Source: Burhinus oedicnemus (lineage: Eukaryota; Chordata; Aves; Charadriiformes; Burhinidae). From it: a DNA stretch of 64,000 nt. The notes under the pieces are model-generated. The model was not told the origin of the DNA. It did not search any database and saw nothing but the letters and a program-made list of their open reading frames with translations. The first letter of the stretch is position 1. Every line of letters begins with the position of its first letter. The DNA lies in assembly GCA_008921705.1 (NCBI GenBank), contig VFFE01007570.1, positions 1,115,915 through 1,179,914 on the forward strand, given 5' to 3'. Shown here one piece after another: positions 1-12,460 of the stretch. The translations under genes and the position numbers were made by a program.

Positions 1-3000
1 AATCATCTTCTGGTTTTGAGGGTTGTAGTATCTTCTGTTGTGGAAACTTTGGACCAGAGTCCTATGTGCTCAGACATGGGCTTTTCTCATGGAATCAGTC
101 AAAAAAGTATTAAATACTTATGTAAAACAAAACCTCAGTAAACTGGCATTCTCCTACCCTTTGCCCAGGCTTTGCAGGAAAGGTGGATAGGATGATATTT
201 AATCTGAGTTGTTCTCCAGGAGTAACTATGTACTGATGGGATTTTTGTTTTCTTAAACCCCTTTTTATTTCACAGTTCACTGCACGATAAGCATATTCTC
301 AAAAAGCAATAACAAACAGGAAATGGGACCACGTTTCCTTTCTGTCTAGTTCAGTAAAAGGCAGTATGTGGTATGACTTTAAAAACCTGTATCAAAATAT
401 CCAAAAACAGTGTTGGATTTGTCATACATATAACTGAGCCTTTCCGTGAGCTTAAATTTGAAAAATGGCTTCAGATGTTAGTGAATTCAACTTATTACAA
501 ACAGGTCTTCCCCCCCCCGCCAAAAAAAAATCCATTCTCTGATTGGTGGGGAAAAGTAGGTCTCCATCATTGTTTTTCAGGAGGTGGCTCTTTGAAATTC
601 AATGGACTTCAAGATTTTTCAGACTCTTGGGGTTTTTTTGAAAAATAACAGCTTGCTGCGGGAAAATCTCAGCACCCTGCAATATAAGGCTGAACTCTTA
701 CTGATTACAGTGGAACCAGGTTTATTAACATTACGTAAGGAAGTGCTTTCATCTGCATTTCAGTGTGTGGTGAACTTAGTATGTGATTAGAAAAGGAGGA
801 TTAAGGCTGTGTCTACATTAGCAAATAATTCAGTACGATGAGAGTAAATCAGTAGATCAAAGCAGTCGATGCTTCAGCATCAGCCCTACATCTTGCTATG
901 TGGTTGAGAGTTTTCACTCCAGACCAGGTGTAGTATGATCTCCTGGTCTGAATGTCCTCATTGCATGTACGGTTCAAGGTCACCCACTCAATGTCCACTT
1001 GCTTTTGGCTCCATTAGGGAATGTACCATACTTGGTGCACCTCTGAAGTGGAGATCCTTGTTCAGTTTTCTCTGAAATCCAGTTTGCGGGCATCTAGTTT
1101 GCAGGCACCAAACTACACTGTGCAGCAAACCAAAGCTCAGTAACATGAGGAAACTGAGGGAATATAAATCAAAATGTTAGTATGATGTGCCTCCTAGCTA
1201 GATGAACACAGGGTATAATAAATCTTGGAATGTAAGTGACTCTCTGACCCCTGTGCAACCCCCTCAGTGTGTAGCGTTCAGCCATTAACTTCCATGAAAT
1301 GAAGTCCTGCAGGTCTCTCTACTCCAGACCAAAGAATCAGGCTGAAAACCCTCCTGTAGTACGCTGTGGACACTTCAGTAATTCCAGCACTTGCGGCTCA
1401 GCTCCTTCGGAAACATCCTAGGAAAACTATAATATAAAGTCTGCAGGCATGTTAAGCTTACTGGGCATTACATCTTGGATACATGGAGGTAAATTAGAGA
1501 GGTTGGCAAGATTCTGCCACTTTACAGTGACATTTGAAGAGAGATTTCTAACTCGGTGAGGACCCTTTGTCAGTCCATGTGGCATGAAGCCATGTAACCT
1601 CTGCACAGCACCGTTCTGGAGGGAGTCTCACTGAGTTATCACAGCCCTTTGACAAGCTGATAAGCCCGGTCAAGGAGTTCATAAATCAGCAGTGATTATT
1701 AGCTCAGGCCTGGTGCCCCTCAAACTTAGATATACTGCTTCTAGACCTGAGCCGGTTCACCAGCAGTCATCTTGGCTGTCTTTGCCTCCATGGTGAAGAC
1801 GTGTCCACAGCCACCTGTCAGTGCTTGAACTGCATCCTTAGGCCAATTGTATTATTCTGTTCTCTGCTCTTTTGTTGAAGGTCTCCTTCAAGCAATTCAA
1901 GCCAGAATATGCAGTTGCTCCTTGTAGGAGAGTGAAGCAGTTTTCTAACTGCATGAGGATTGGCATTAGCTGTGTTTGAACTGCTGTTTGGCTCCTACAG
2001 GATTTCTTTTTGTTGATTCCTTTCCAACAACACAACCCCCTATAACACCTAATAACATCAATGTGGTGGGTTTTAAATTTTTCAAGAGCTAGTAGAATCT
2101 GACATATTTTGATGTTTCCATAATCCCAAGGTCTCACATCTGTCACTCAATATTGGCAACTAGTTTGTGTGATGAAAACAATTGCAATAAAGCATGTGTA
2201 AATCAGACCTGCTCTCCTCCTTGTAGTCTTCTTCTGTTTGCTTTAACATTGATTACTTAAGAGTGAAATTTAAAAGTCGAGTCTCACTGTGATAGAAGTA
2301 TTACCTAAATAAAACCATATCATTCTGCATATCTTTTAAGGATGAAGTGGGATTGGCAGGTATTTTATCCAACTCCTGTGCATACTATAATATACTAGTC
2401 CACAGTTTCTCAGTTGCTCATTCATTTGATGCCAGTCAATTTTCATAAGCAGAAAACAGAATGAAGGGAACAAAACCAGGATTCAAACCACACTCCAAAT
2501 AAAATCAACTGTGTTTTCAGTAAATTTGGATCAAACCTCAGTTTTAAAATGAAATAAATTGCATTTAAAATGAATGCTGAAAAAGACCAGTTTTTATAAA
2601 TTCATTTTTTTAGAAAAGGTTGAAGAGGATTTTATATATATATTTTTAAAGCTAATGCCCTGTATACCTGAAATCTATCTGAAGGTCTGTCAGTGGAGAA
2701 GCGCTGGTAAATTCCACACAGAAACCTAAAGATCTCTTGCAGCTGTGTGAGTGAAAGCTTTTGCTATCACCTTGCTTACAGATGCATTTTTGTTGTGGAA
2801 CCAGGGGCTGCTTACCACAATCCTGTCCCAAAGTTACGATCTGCAGGACCAGGTGTGCTCTGGATCCATTTTTCCCCCCTCTGTTTCTTTACTTACTGCA
2901 GAAAGCTAACTTAAAGCATATAGACTGGACTGAAACCAAAGCAAAGTTAAGCCTCTTACTGATAATCACAACAGGGCACCAACGTAATCCAGAGCTCATC

Positions 3001-3045
3001 CTATTATGTCAGTCAAGACTCCTCCAAAAAATTTACAGGATATAT
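1..3045. other. Unclassified AT-rich non-coding DNA
   Basis: No recognisable exon, RNA gene or named repeat was seen. Short open frames occur on both strands (longest about 102 codons), but they show no domain, no homology I recognise and no consistent coding character. A C-run followed by an A-run lies near 510-530 and a short TA-rich tract near 2633-2645. The stretch from about 805 to 1150 may be an old unclassified repeat, because it contains partly duplicated phrases such as GTTTGCGGGCA and GTTTGCAGGCA near 1083-1107. I cannot name a family. Confidence 0.6.
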
Positions 3046-3239
3046 TGGGTCTGGCTGAGATGGAGTTAATTTTCCCCATAGCAGCCCTCATAGTGCTCAC
3101 ACAGCATCAAGGCTGTCTCTCCAACATTCCCCCCCACCTGTAGGCTGGGGATGAGCAAGATCTTGGGAGAGGACATAGCCAGGACAGCTGACCCAAACTG
3201 ACCAGAGGAATACTCCATACCATATGACATCTGCACACC

Positions 3240-3248
3240 AATAAAAGC
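3240..3248 (+). promoter_or_regulatory. TATA-like box of the LTR at 3046-3538
   Basis: AATAAAAGC sits about 130 bases upstream of the LTR's AATAAA. It follows a module (about 3191-3230) containing CTGACC and ATACTCCATACCAT that is also found in the LTR at 48495-49219. Its position fits an LTR core promoter. Whether it is active is unknown. Confidence 0.5.
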
Positions 3249-3375
3249 TAAGAGAAAGGAGGAAGAGGGGCAGCATTTGTTATTACAACGTTTATCTTCT
3301 GGAGCAACTGCTACCTGTACTGAAGCCCTACCTCCCGGGAAGTGGCTGGACACCACCTGCTGATGGGAAGTAGGG

Positions 3376-3381
3376 AATAAA
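3376..3381 (+). terminator. LTR polyadenylation signal AATAAA
   Basis: A canonical AATAAA lies downstream of the TATA-like box and is followed by a T-rich stretch. This is as expected at the R region of a retroviral LTR. Confidence 0.5.
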
Positions 3382-3538
3382 TCTTTTGTTTTCCTTTGCT
3401 TTTGCTTTATTTAACTGCCTTTATCTTGGCCCATGAGGTGTTTTCCATCTTATTTTCTTCCCTCCCGTCCTGCTGAGGAGGGGAGTGATGGAGCAGCTTG
3501 GTGGGCACCTGGCATCCAGCCACGGTCAACCCACCACA

Positions 3539-6104
3539 CAGGGGAACCCAGGGCAGATGAGACTGGAACTTCCTACATACTTAATGTGCTGTAATATAAT
3601 GAGGTGCCTCTTCTTTAGCCACTAAAAACAGCTTTGAGGCAACTGTTCTGCTAGATACCCTTAGTTTAGGAAGGCCCATCTTTTTTTTTTCTGTCTTATG
3701 GCAAGAGTTTGGATAAAATACTGCAGTGGCTGGTTTAACATTGAAGTCTGCACTTGAAGGAGCCAGGAATGATTACGGTGAGCCAGGGTGAGTCTCTGAC
3801 CGTCACAAGGTGTCCTCCTCCCTGCTATGCTGGTGTAGCCCTGTCTCAGGGCAGGCTAATGGCACAGAGGCATGAACACATCACTGCCTTTCAGGGAGTG
3901 AAGGACAACTCACCTGTCCCACTATGCTGTCCCTGTACGCTACGCAGCTCCCTGCATTTTGGTGGGCTGGCAGAGAGGCAGTACTAGACGTTCAATGCTC
4001 TCTTCCACATTAGCCAAGATGCTACGTTGTCCCTGTACGTTATGGAGCAGGTCTTCACCAGAGGAACACCTGACATATGAAAGATCCAACCTGCAGACAC
4101 TTCACGAATGTCAGTATGCACCCAAACTACCTCTGGCAAGCTGCTGAGTGCAAACCTGGATCCCAAACCTGTGGAAGGCTTTGCCATTGCCACTGATCAG
4201 GTTTTCGCTCCTGATAATGTCAAGATATAGTCCTAAAACTTATGTTTTCAAGTGGGAAATGCCCTTTTTCTCTTGGCCTCCACTCATGGGTCTACATGAT
4301 GAACTGGCAAGTCTTTCCTGCAGCATCAGTCTTCCCTGTGCAGAAGGACACGTGGAGTTTCCCTCATTTAGAAGCAGTCCCTGATACAACAGGAATGAAA
4401 CCATTGCAACTCCAAAGGGTACAGCTAAACTCTGATGTGAACAACACTTTAAGTAGTGCATAAAATCAATTCCTATTGATTAATATTAATTTAATAATCC
4501 AACAATCAGTTGCTATTAAAGAAAGAAGAAAGCTAATGCTCTATTTCTGAATAAATTATACACTGTAAACAGATCCTGAGAGATGCAAGTATTGGCTGGC
4601 TTCACTTTTCTTTAGCAGAAGATTTTAATGATAAGTGTGTCAACCTTACGGTATTAAAATTTTTAAATACAAAGGTAGGTAATGAAAGATTAATATATAT
4701 AATCCCTCTGATTACAGTCCACCCACCACCACAGTGTGTAGATGGCAGGTATTCCTTGCTAGGATGGTACTCGCTCTCGGGAATCTGAGGCACCCAGCTG
4801 CAGGGTGGGTAAGAGCTACCACAGAACAGATCTCTTCAGTAGCAGCTTGGGGAATTTGGTTATGTGAAACTGTAACAAAATTACCCTGTGAAGTCCTGAA
4901 AAAAGGTAAGGGAAAAATAGCTAGGGAAATGCCTTGAGTTACTAAAAATTTTAATTTACTATGCATTATTTATTGGTTAATTTAGTTCAGTGTCTCTCTC
5001 AAAGTTTTACTGGCACTCAGATCTTTTGTGGTTTTGTTTGGTTTTGTTCACTGACAGGTTAGGGTGTTTGGGAAGATAAAGGGCAACACCACTCTCTTTG
5101 TACCATATATTCTTTGTAGATACAATATAAAAAAAGATTTCCACTGGAATTTTGGTTCACTTAGGACAATGGGGAATTTTTTCCTTCCGTGCATGCTGAA
5201 TCTCAGGATGCACCTCAGAGAGGTGCATTGATCCCTGCGTCGGATCTGCTGGGTCACCCCAGGAGCTGACCCAATGTATGTAACAGTTAGGAACAACTGG
5301 GGAATTTGCCTTCAGGCTTTGTACCGTTCGTGCACTGCAGTATAGATATAGCCTCTGTGACCGAACTTTTCTAGAACTGAAAGAAGACATACTTACACAT
5401 GGGGAAGGGAAATACATGGATCTTTCTTTGCAAAGAGAAGTCTGGTTTGTGTTCACGTGTTTAACCTTGAAAAATAAATGTCAAAGGAAATCGCGTTTTC
5501 CAAACAGTCATTGTAATCATGTAGATAATTCATAGTTAACGTTTACAGGTCATAGTTTAAGTTTTTAACTTATGTATAAAGTTGGAAAAAAACCACCCCA
5601 CAGCGTAAGGAATTAATTGGACAATAACAAAATGGAGATGACCTCCAATAATCCTACATTTTAATGTTAGTGGTTTTTTTCTCTTTTTTATATTTTTACA
5701 AACTTCAAAAGCAGTCTTGGTATGCTCTTTAGGTAATAGTTTAGAAAATACTTAGAAAGTAAATACAGGACAGAATTTTTCATTTTTTAAAATCTCTGTT
5801 TTAAAGAGATATATATAAAGACTGTCTGTAAAATATATACAGGCAGTATGGCATATAAAGGGTATAGGCATCCTTGAAGTGAAATCAGGGTTAATGTTCT
5901 GTACTAAAAATCTAGCTGTGATTATTAGATAGGATTTTTTAGTGTTGCTCAGTAGATTATCAACCATTAAGCAACCTAAAGCTACCTAAGAGGTGTCTAC
6001 GTTAGGTCCCGTTAGTCCTAATAAAATTAGGCAAGAGGACCTGCATTAATTAAAAAAAAAGAATAGCAAATACTCTGCTGTGATCTGACTGCTTTCCTGT
6101 AGAT
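3539..6104. other. Unclassified non-coding DNA
   Basis: No gene is supported. Overlapping open frames of 60-100 codons on both strands between 3750 and 5460 look like chance frames in a slightly GC-richer stretch. Two short similar phrases around TGTCCCTGTACG occur near 3929 and 4029, about 100 bases apart, suggesting a small local duplication. Nothing else was recognised. Confidence 0.55.
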
Positions 6105-6154
6105 AAGATACAAAAGTATAAATACCAGCAAGATACAAAAGTATAAATACCAGC
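6105..6154. repeat. Perfect tandem duplication, 25 bp x 2
   Basis: A 25-base unit beginning AAGATACAAAAGTATAAA and ending ACCAGC occurs twice head to tail (6105-6129 and 6130-6154) with no mismatch. The adjacent sequence to 6184 is a looser CTCACTCTAA-type repeat. Identity between copies suggests a recent replication-slippage event. Confidence 0.9.
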
Positions 6155-7739
6155 ACTCACTCTTGCTCTAACTCACTCTAACTCCGTATTTCACAGTCAC
6201 AGATATAACTGCTGGTAAGCCTCAGCATGAGGACAATTCTCTTACGCATTTACACAGCTGCTCTGACAGCCCAGTATAGGTGGCCAGTGAATATTCCCTT
6301 TCTACTACCATGTAAAAACAAGTAAGGAAAAAAGTTCCTTAGGTGGCTTCAGTACCCTTGATGATCTTCATTCTTCAACAGAAAAAGCTTTCAAATATAG
6401 CAACTGAAAAGTCAATGGTGTAAGGTTAAGTTATTACATCCATTTAAGGATAAAGGTATCTAATCAAAAAAATGCAATCAGAATCTTAAATTAGAGAAAT
6501 TAAACAATTAGTTAGCATGTGATGCAGTGTAGAGTATCATTTCAGTTCAGAATATTCTATTTCTTGTACAGTACTTTTTTGAAGTAAACATGACAGTGCC
6601 AAGTTTCAATATACCAAGCCCTATACTGACTTGTTTTCTGTTCCATAACATTGGAGAAGTGTTCGCAAAACAGTACAAACCCCCTCCTTCTCTGAAGTCC
6701 TCAACTTGCCTGCCTGAATTTTAAGTTTACCATGAGTCAATAGCTGGTCCAAGTAACATCTTCTATATCAGACTCTTCGGAACAGATTGGCAGAGCTGAG
6801 ATCCTCGGTGTGTGCTGCTGTGTGGGTCTGTAGCATTTTTAAGGCCTATTTTTATATCGTTTACAGGTCTATGGGAATGTATGAAGAGTAATAGTGATAC
6901 CTGAAACTCTGAGCAATATGGCTCTTCTTAGTTTGGAACTATGACATGCTGTAATATTAAAAAGATGGTAGCTCCAGTCTTTCCAAACTTGTGAAAAATT
7001 GCACGAAAACAGAGACATCTGGTAAATAAGAAAGGTGGAACTACAAAAATCCCTACAACAGGTAGCCTCTGAAACCTGAGCTTATGGGCTTCCTTCAAGG
7101 TATGAATAAAAAGTTCTATAGCCAGTTACAAAAACTTAGTTCTAATTTACTGAAAACAATTAAATATATCTGATTTAAATTTTTAGCTATCTAAGAAGCT
7201 TCTCTGTGAGGTGTCTGTGTGATATGGGCTTAGCATTTTATTTTTTTTTTTTAAGTCTTCTTTTCACTGGGCAAAACAGAGAATTTGCTGTTTCCACATA
7301 AAGGTCATTAGTAGCCTGAAGGTCTATGCAAATCCTTCACACCAAACACTTATAATGTTAGAATGGAGTGAGTGATAAAAGAATTAAAGAAATCAAGATT
7401 AGAAACTACTTCAAGTAAAAAGGGGTGGGGGCTAGCAACTTGTCAATACAATGTTTTCCTGTGGATGGTCATAAGTTGTATGCTTTTGTAGCCAAGTTCA
7501 CAGTTGTCCCGAAGACCTACAAGATCCTTCAAGGTGATCATCAGAGAAGTTCAGTTTGGATTTTACAATGTTCCTTTCCTGGTATGCTCCTGTGTCATTC
7601 TTATTTGAAGACATTGACCATATGATGATATTCAAATGGCCAAGCGTTTACAATTTCCAGATCTGCCAAATAGCGAATCAACCTTTATAATTAAAGGTGA
7701 CAAGCTGACAAGGAAAATGAATGTAAAATTGTATACGTA
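6155..7739. other. Unique AT-rich non-coding DNA
   Basis: No coding frame, named repeat or RNA structure was recognised. A T-run of moderate length lies near 7240-7252. Confidence 0.5.
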
Positions 7740-8420
7740 TATGAATTTTTATGTCAGATTGCCGTCTGTGCACTTGTTTTCTCTTTGTCAATAGCCGAAG
7801 GCTCATTTCTCTGTACTAGAAGCGCATTTTATATCGAGGCCTTCAGACAGCTCCCCTTCGCCCTAGTGAATTTGCTGATTAATTTTGGATGCTCCTCTTA
7901 ATTAACACCCCAAAGGAAGTCTAGATTTTCTAGCCTATATTCCATGTAAAACAAGTGAATCTGAAGAACAATGACCTAAGGAGACAGGCGCGCTCTGTCC
8001 GAATGACATTACAAGAACATTGAATATCTCACAAGTCAGGACCTGGTCAGGCAATGCCTAGGGAAAATGTAGGCCTTTAATCAGGGCAGAAATGAGATTC
8101 ATATTAGTCCAATTTCATTTTCTTTATTGCTGACAAAGAGAGGCTGGGATGGATGCCACCTGACAGTTGAAACATGGTGCCCCTATGCAAGAGCGGGTGC
8201 CTCTGGCCTTGATTAATAATTGGTACCATTTTGACTTGCGGGCAGATAAGTTGATGATGGATGAGAGAGAAAGAGTGAAGTGATTTATTATAAAATTAGG
8301 ATAAAATAACGAACTGGCTAATTGCACACAAGCCTCATAAAATGTAGCTGTGGAGTCAGAAGTGCAATGCCAGGCAACAATAATTTCCACCTCAGTTTTC
8401 ACAGTGAGATCTTAAAGCAA
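7740..8420. promoter_or_regulatory. Candidate conserved non-coding element / enhancer
   Basis: This is unique sequence with retained CpGs (for example near 7857 and 7989-7992) and a dense set of homeodomain-type AT cores. These are TGATTAATTTT near 7877, TTAATTAA at 7898-7905, GATTAATAATTGG at 8211-8223 and GCTAATTGCA near 8318. An ATGCAA half-octamer lies near 8185. There is no transposon signature and no sustained open frame. This texture is common in vertebrate developmental enhancers, but the call is inference from motifs and composition only. The boundaries are approximate. Confidence 0.35.
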
Positions 8421-11400
8421 AGAAAGACAGAGACAACTCTTACTTATGCAGCTGCCTAATGCAGAAAAAAGCCTTGCCCGTTCTTCTACTTCAAGAAAAT
8501 AAAATATTGAGACTTGTATTCCAGTTTTTATTGTTACTGTTGCACAAGAAAAGGAAACAGTAGAACTAAACAGGCCCCATTAAACCAACTGTTGCTTCTC
8601 TGTTAAAGCCAATAAAACCTCATAATTCTTGCATTTTTTTGCATACTTTAGCAGGGTAAAAGATCTAAAGTTATGAAACTGAAATGCATATGTGTTTACA
8701 TCAAAATTCCACATAAAAATAGACTTGTAAGCTCTATTAGAACCTGTAAAAGTGTACAGCCCTCTTGGTAGGTATCACTTTTCTAGTTCACTTTTTGATG
8801 CTTTGAACTTCCAAATCTGTGCTCTGACAACTATTTTAGAAGCTGAGTCATCTACTGCTTGCTGGTTTATGCTGCATATGTTCAGCAGAGTACAATTAGA
8901 GATTAAAAAAGCTTATGTTGTAATATCCATTTGCTGCCTGGTGTAAACATTTATTTTGTTGTTACGAACCCATGTCATAATATACTTTTTTTCTTTACAA
9001 GACAAATGCTTGGTCACTCTCTCATGGAAATTTTAAAAGTCTTACCTGTTATAATTCTTTGAAAAGTTTTGCTACTAACGGTGCCAATCAACATCCAACT
9101 GTTTTTTTCTGCAAGTTCAACTATTAAACCAGCTGAAATTACTGAATTAAATACACCTGTCAACAATATTGTCCGAATAAGATGGGTGCAGTCATAAAAC
9201 TGAAAAGGAAAGTAGCATGGGGACCTAAAATTTAAGTTTCATGTGATCGATTTCTATTCTACTGCTAAGAAAACAATGTGGCAATTTGTCCTTATGTTCT
9301 ACAAATTTCCAGAAACTCAATTTTCCATGCAGATTAGGAAACAGGATTTTCAAATAATAATATGCAAACACTTCATTATAGTTCAAAAGCAACAGTCATT
9401 GCTTAACAGCATTAACCTTTTTCTATGTTCCTAAAAAGAAATTAAAATGGCATCCAGTGTTTTACCCCTTCGACAAATATTAGAATGTTTCATATCTGAT
9501 CCAGTCTTAACTGCATACCATAAGTAGTAGTTTATTTTTGTGGGGAGAGCTGAGAAAAGTTAACCTGAATTCACTTCTAAAATCTGTTACTTAAATGACA
9601 TCAATTCCATGGGAAGTTTTGTTTCAGAATTTTAAGATGTCTTTAACATGACATAAGTTCATGAATTAGACTAAACTGAATTAAGACTGTTTTTGAATAA
9701 GAGTCTCCACAATTTACTGCAGCCTAACTTTAAATTCTTTTTAAACTCATGTCACTATTTTATCTGGACTAACTTCTTCAAGAGTCCTCCTATTCAAAAA
9801 CCTTTTCACATTGATCCATTTATAGTTTATTTGGGGAAAAAAAAAAATCAGATGAAAGGTTATTTAAGAGAAAAATTACAGATGAACCGTCCTTTTTTGT
9901 CTGATTCCAAAATTGTAAAATATATCATCATCTCTGTCAAAATCTGAGGGCTACATCCCATTATGACAATGCGAGCATAGGCTTGAGAAAAATACGTATT
10001 GCTGTGAAATAGGAGATTAGACAGTAATAGTGTCTGCGCTGTCCTTGCAAATGCATGAATTGCTCCTCACCATCAATACCTATGTTCTTTCAATATCTTG
10101 GAGGTTTTGGGTTTCAGGATAAAAGGAAATAATTTTAATTAACCACTTTTTTAGTGGTTTAATTAACAGTGCTTTTGAGGCCAAGAGATAAATAACGCTA
10201 CAAGGAACAACTTGTGCTCTGAGTCCCACCAGCTCTATACTCAAGAGGACACAGCACGGCTGGCTATGAAAAGGACACTTTTCTATCAGCCACATTGTAA
10301 GAAGTGTTTGCGCCATCATGTCCCTCATCTGTATGAGGTTGGTGCCAGGCATGAGCTAACTCCACGTCTTTGCTACCTTCCCTCTGCTACCTTTGCTACT
10401 GTTGGAACCATGTGCCTGGCAGAGGTGAGGCTGGCCATTTCTCCATAACTGCAAACATGACAGCACGGGAGTAGCATCAATAATGTCTAGGATTCTTGTG
10501 GCTGAAACGATAACATAAAATCAAAGGTTAGGACAGCTGAACGCTTACTCCCAGATTATTCAAAGGCCTCTGAGAGCAGCTTTAAGATAAGGAGGGAAAT
10601 TGAAGTCTATTTAACATTTCTTTGAGAGTTGGTTTTGGGGTTCACAAACTGATGAATACCTCTTATGGAATTAGTGCCTGCCCACAGGTAGCTAGAAGAA
10701 CAAAAGGATACCAAATCTCTCTGGACTTGGAAGGAGGTGGGAACAATGAAGGAAACGTGGTCTCTCCACACTACTACTTCCAAAAGCTGTCTGTAAGGAA
10801 CCTAGGTGGTGGCCCTCAAGTGTGATCTGGACTTTGGGTAACGTGAGTGAAGAACTAGAATTAAATTGTGGGTGAGGTAGGTTTTATTAAGACAGTTTTC
10901 GTACTTGCATTAGCTTTTTCCTCCCCAGGCCCCCCTATCCTTTTCACATTAGTTTGCAGAAACCGTTCCTAGCCTTTGGTATCCTTTCGGAAGGCAAAAC
11001 TCAAGGAAGCCTCTCCATTCCTTTGGGGCAAGGTACTCCTTTGTTTAAGACAGCCCTTTGAGAAAGCTAGTGAAAGGAGGGTAAGATTTAGTGCTGGTCA
11101 ATCTCACTTAACATAGGGTGGGTGGTGTATCACCAGATCATGGTGTATCAGAAAAAAATGAACCATGACACACATCTACCTCATAAAAACACATATCGTG
11201 TAAGTTTGAACAGGTTTGAACAACTACTGTTGTTTTGTTCAAAATTGTAGTTAATCCCAAACTGGGGAGGGTTACTGATAGAAATGCATGGGTTTTACCT
11301 ATTTTGCAATGCATGGCAGTTTTGAAAAACAGTTTCATTCCTTCTGGCTGCTGGTACAACTCTAGTTTTCCTGCCTAGCTGTGCTACATACATTTCCGTT

Positions 11401-11679
11401 TTGCAGTCACAGGTTTAAACATTTCTGCCAATTGTGGTGTGTCTGCCAGCATCACTGCCTGCTCTCAGCAGGTAGAAAGGTGTGCCATAAAATGCTGCGG
11501 AAGGGGAAGGCTTTCTTTGCTCTCAGTTATCTCTCAAAGGGATGAATGATAATAGCTAGGGGGAATGTCTGTACTGACACATTTTTAACAATCTGAACAA
11601 AGCGTCATCTCATTTCACCAAGTGTAATGACTACATAGTGATCTAGTCATGTTCAAAAAATGGATGAATTAATATTTCT
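8421..11679. other. Unique non-coding DNA
   Basis: No gene or named repeat was recognised. The stretch includes a strong short hairpin (10135-10166, listed separately). Frames of 78 to 92 codons near 8124-8402 and 10080-10448 overlap on opposite strands and have no recognisable domain. Confidence 0.5.
10135..10166. repeat. Short inverted repeat (hairpin)
   Basis: Arms TTAATTAACCACT (10135-10147) and AGTGGTTTAATTAA (10153-10166) are reverse complements apart from one bulged base, and they enclose a five-T loop. It is too short and too AT-rich for a typical microRNA precursor. It could be a cruciform-prone site or the relic of a small palindromic element. Confidence 0.8.
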
Positions 11680-12460
11680 GAATTATTATGGCTGCTGTTT
11701 ATCGCTCTATTTCCTGCACATACCTGTCTCCATGCAACTTCACTGTTTTTCTCTTTTTTTTCTTAAACTTTTCAGTAAACTTTTTATTCATGTTTTTCTT
11801 CTCCATTTGCTGTTTGGGCATTTTTCTTTGGAGTTCTTTTTAAGTTTTCCATTCTCAGTTCTCTCCATCCAGTCATTTTTATTTTCTCTGTTTTAATTTT
11901 TGACTCTATTATGTGAATTATGACTCGGCTCTCTTTTCACTAGTCTCTCTTCTCTGTCTTTCATTCTGAGTGACCAGTGGGAGTACATAAATCCCTTAAT
12001 ATATGTCTCTTCCTGTACTGATTCACATTGCTCCCCTTATATAGTCTTTCCTTTATCAAATCACTCTTCTCACATCTCAGTTTTCTTTATTTGTTCTCCA
12101 TGGGTGTTATCTTTTTGCCTCATATTTCCAATGCCTGTTTCTGTTGAAGAATCCTATCTTTCTCCTCTGTTGCAGGTTCTTCTCACAGGTTCTTGCTTTC
12201 TGCTATATGTTTTCCTACCCTGCATTTTCCCCCTTTCTCTCTTTCTCCAGCCATCTTCTCCCCCATCAGTCTTGTTCCTCTTCTCCAGCAGTACCTGTGT
12301 TGCCTCAACATCCCAGGCTGCTCAGTTGCTCTCATATAATCCACGTCATTCCCCTCCCCTGAAACTTTTTCTCTCTGTCACTCTTACCAATGCCAATAAA
12401 CGGTTTCTGATACCTCCCTCCACAGTTCTCCAAGATCAGTAGAGGTAGGGTTTAACATAA
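11680..12460. repeat. Long pyrimidine-rich domain
   Basis: Over roughly 780 bases the plus strand is strongly enriched in T and C, with many runs such as TTTTTCTTCTCC and CCTCCCTCC. It is not a simple short-unit repeat. Two overlapping plus-strand frames of 112 and 72 codons arise from it and are rich in Leu, Phe and Ser, as expected from T/C-rich DNA, so I do not treat them as genes. The skew may reflect an old expanded polypyrimidine tract or transcription-linked asymmetry. Confidence 0.6.

Larger units (their letters stand above)
3046..3538 (+). mobile_element. Solo LTR, avian ERVL-like endogenous retrovirus
   Basis: The block has LTR architecture on the plus strand. It starts TGGGTCTGGCTGAGATGG and ends with CAACCCACCACA, giving TG...CA ends. 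A TATA-like AATAAAAGC box lies at about 3240-3248, and an AATAAA polyadenylation signal follows at 3376-3381, in the right order for U3-R-U5. From memory it resembles a family common in bird genomes, with a U3 that appears to have lost an internal segment near 3090-3100. No gag, pol or env remains and no primer-binding site follows, so it is probably a solo LTR left by recombination. I see no clear target-site duplication, so the ends are uncertain by a few bases or the 5' end is eroded. Confidence 0.75.

Noticed and set aside
805..1150. Possible DNA-transposon end (GTGTCTACATTAG at 809-821; a similar GTGTCTACGTTAG at 5993-6005)
   Set aside because: No terminal inverted partner and no target duplication was found. 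The similarity is about 13 bases.
12104..12442. 112-codon hydrophobic plus-strand frame resembling membrane segments
   Set aside because: The Leu/Phe/Ser richness is forced by the T/C-rich DNA and is not evidence of a protein.
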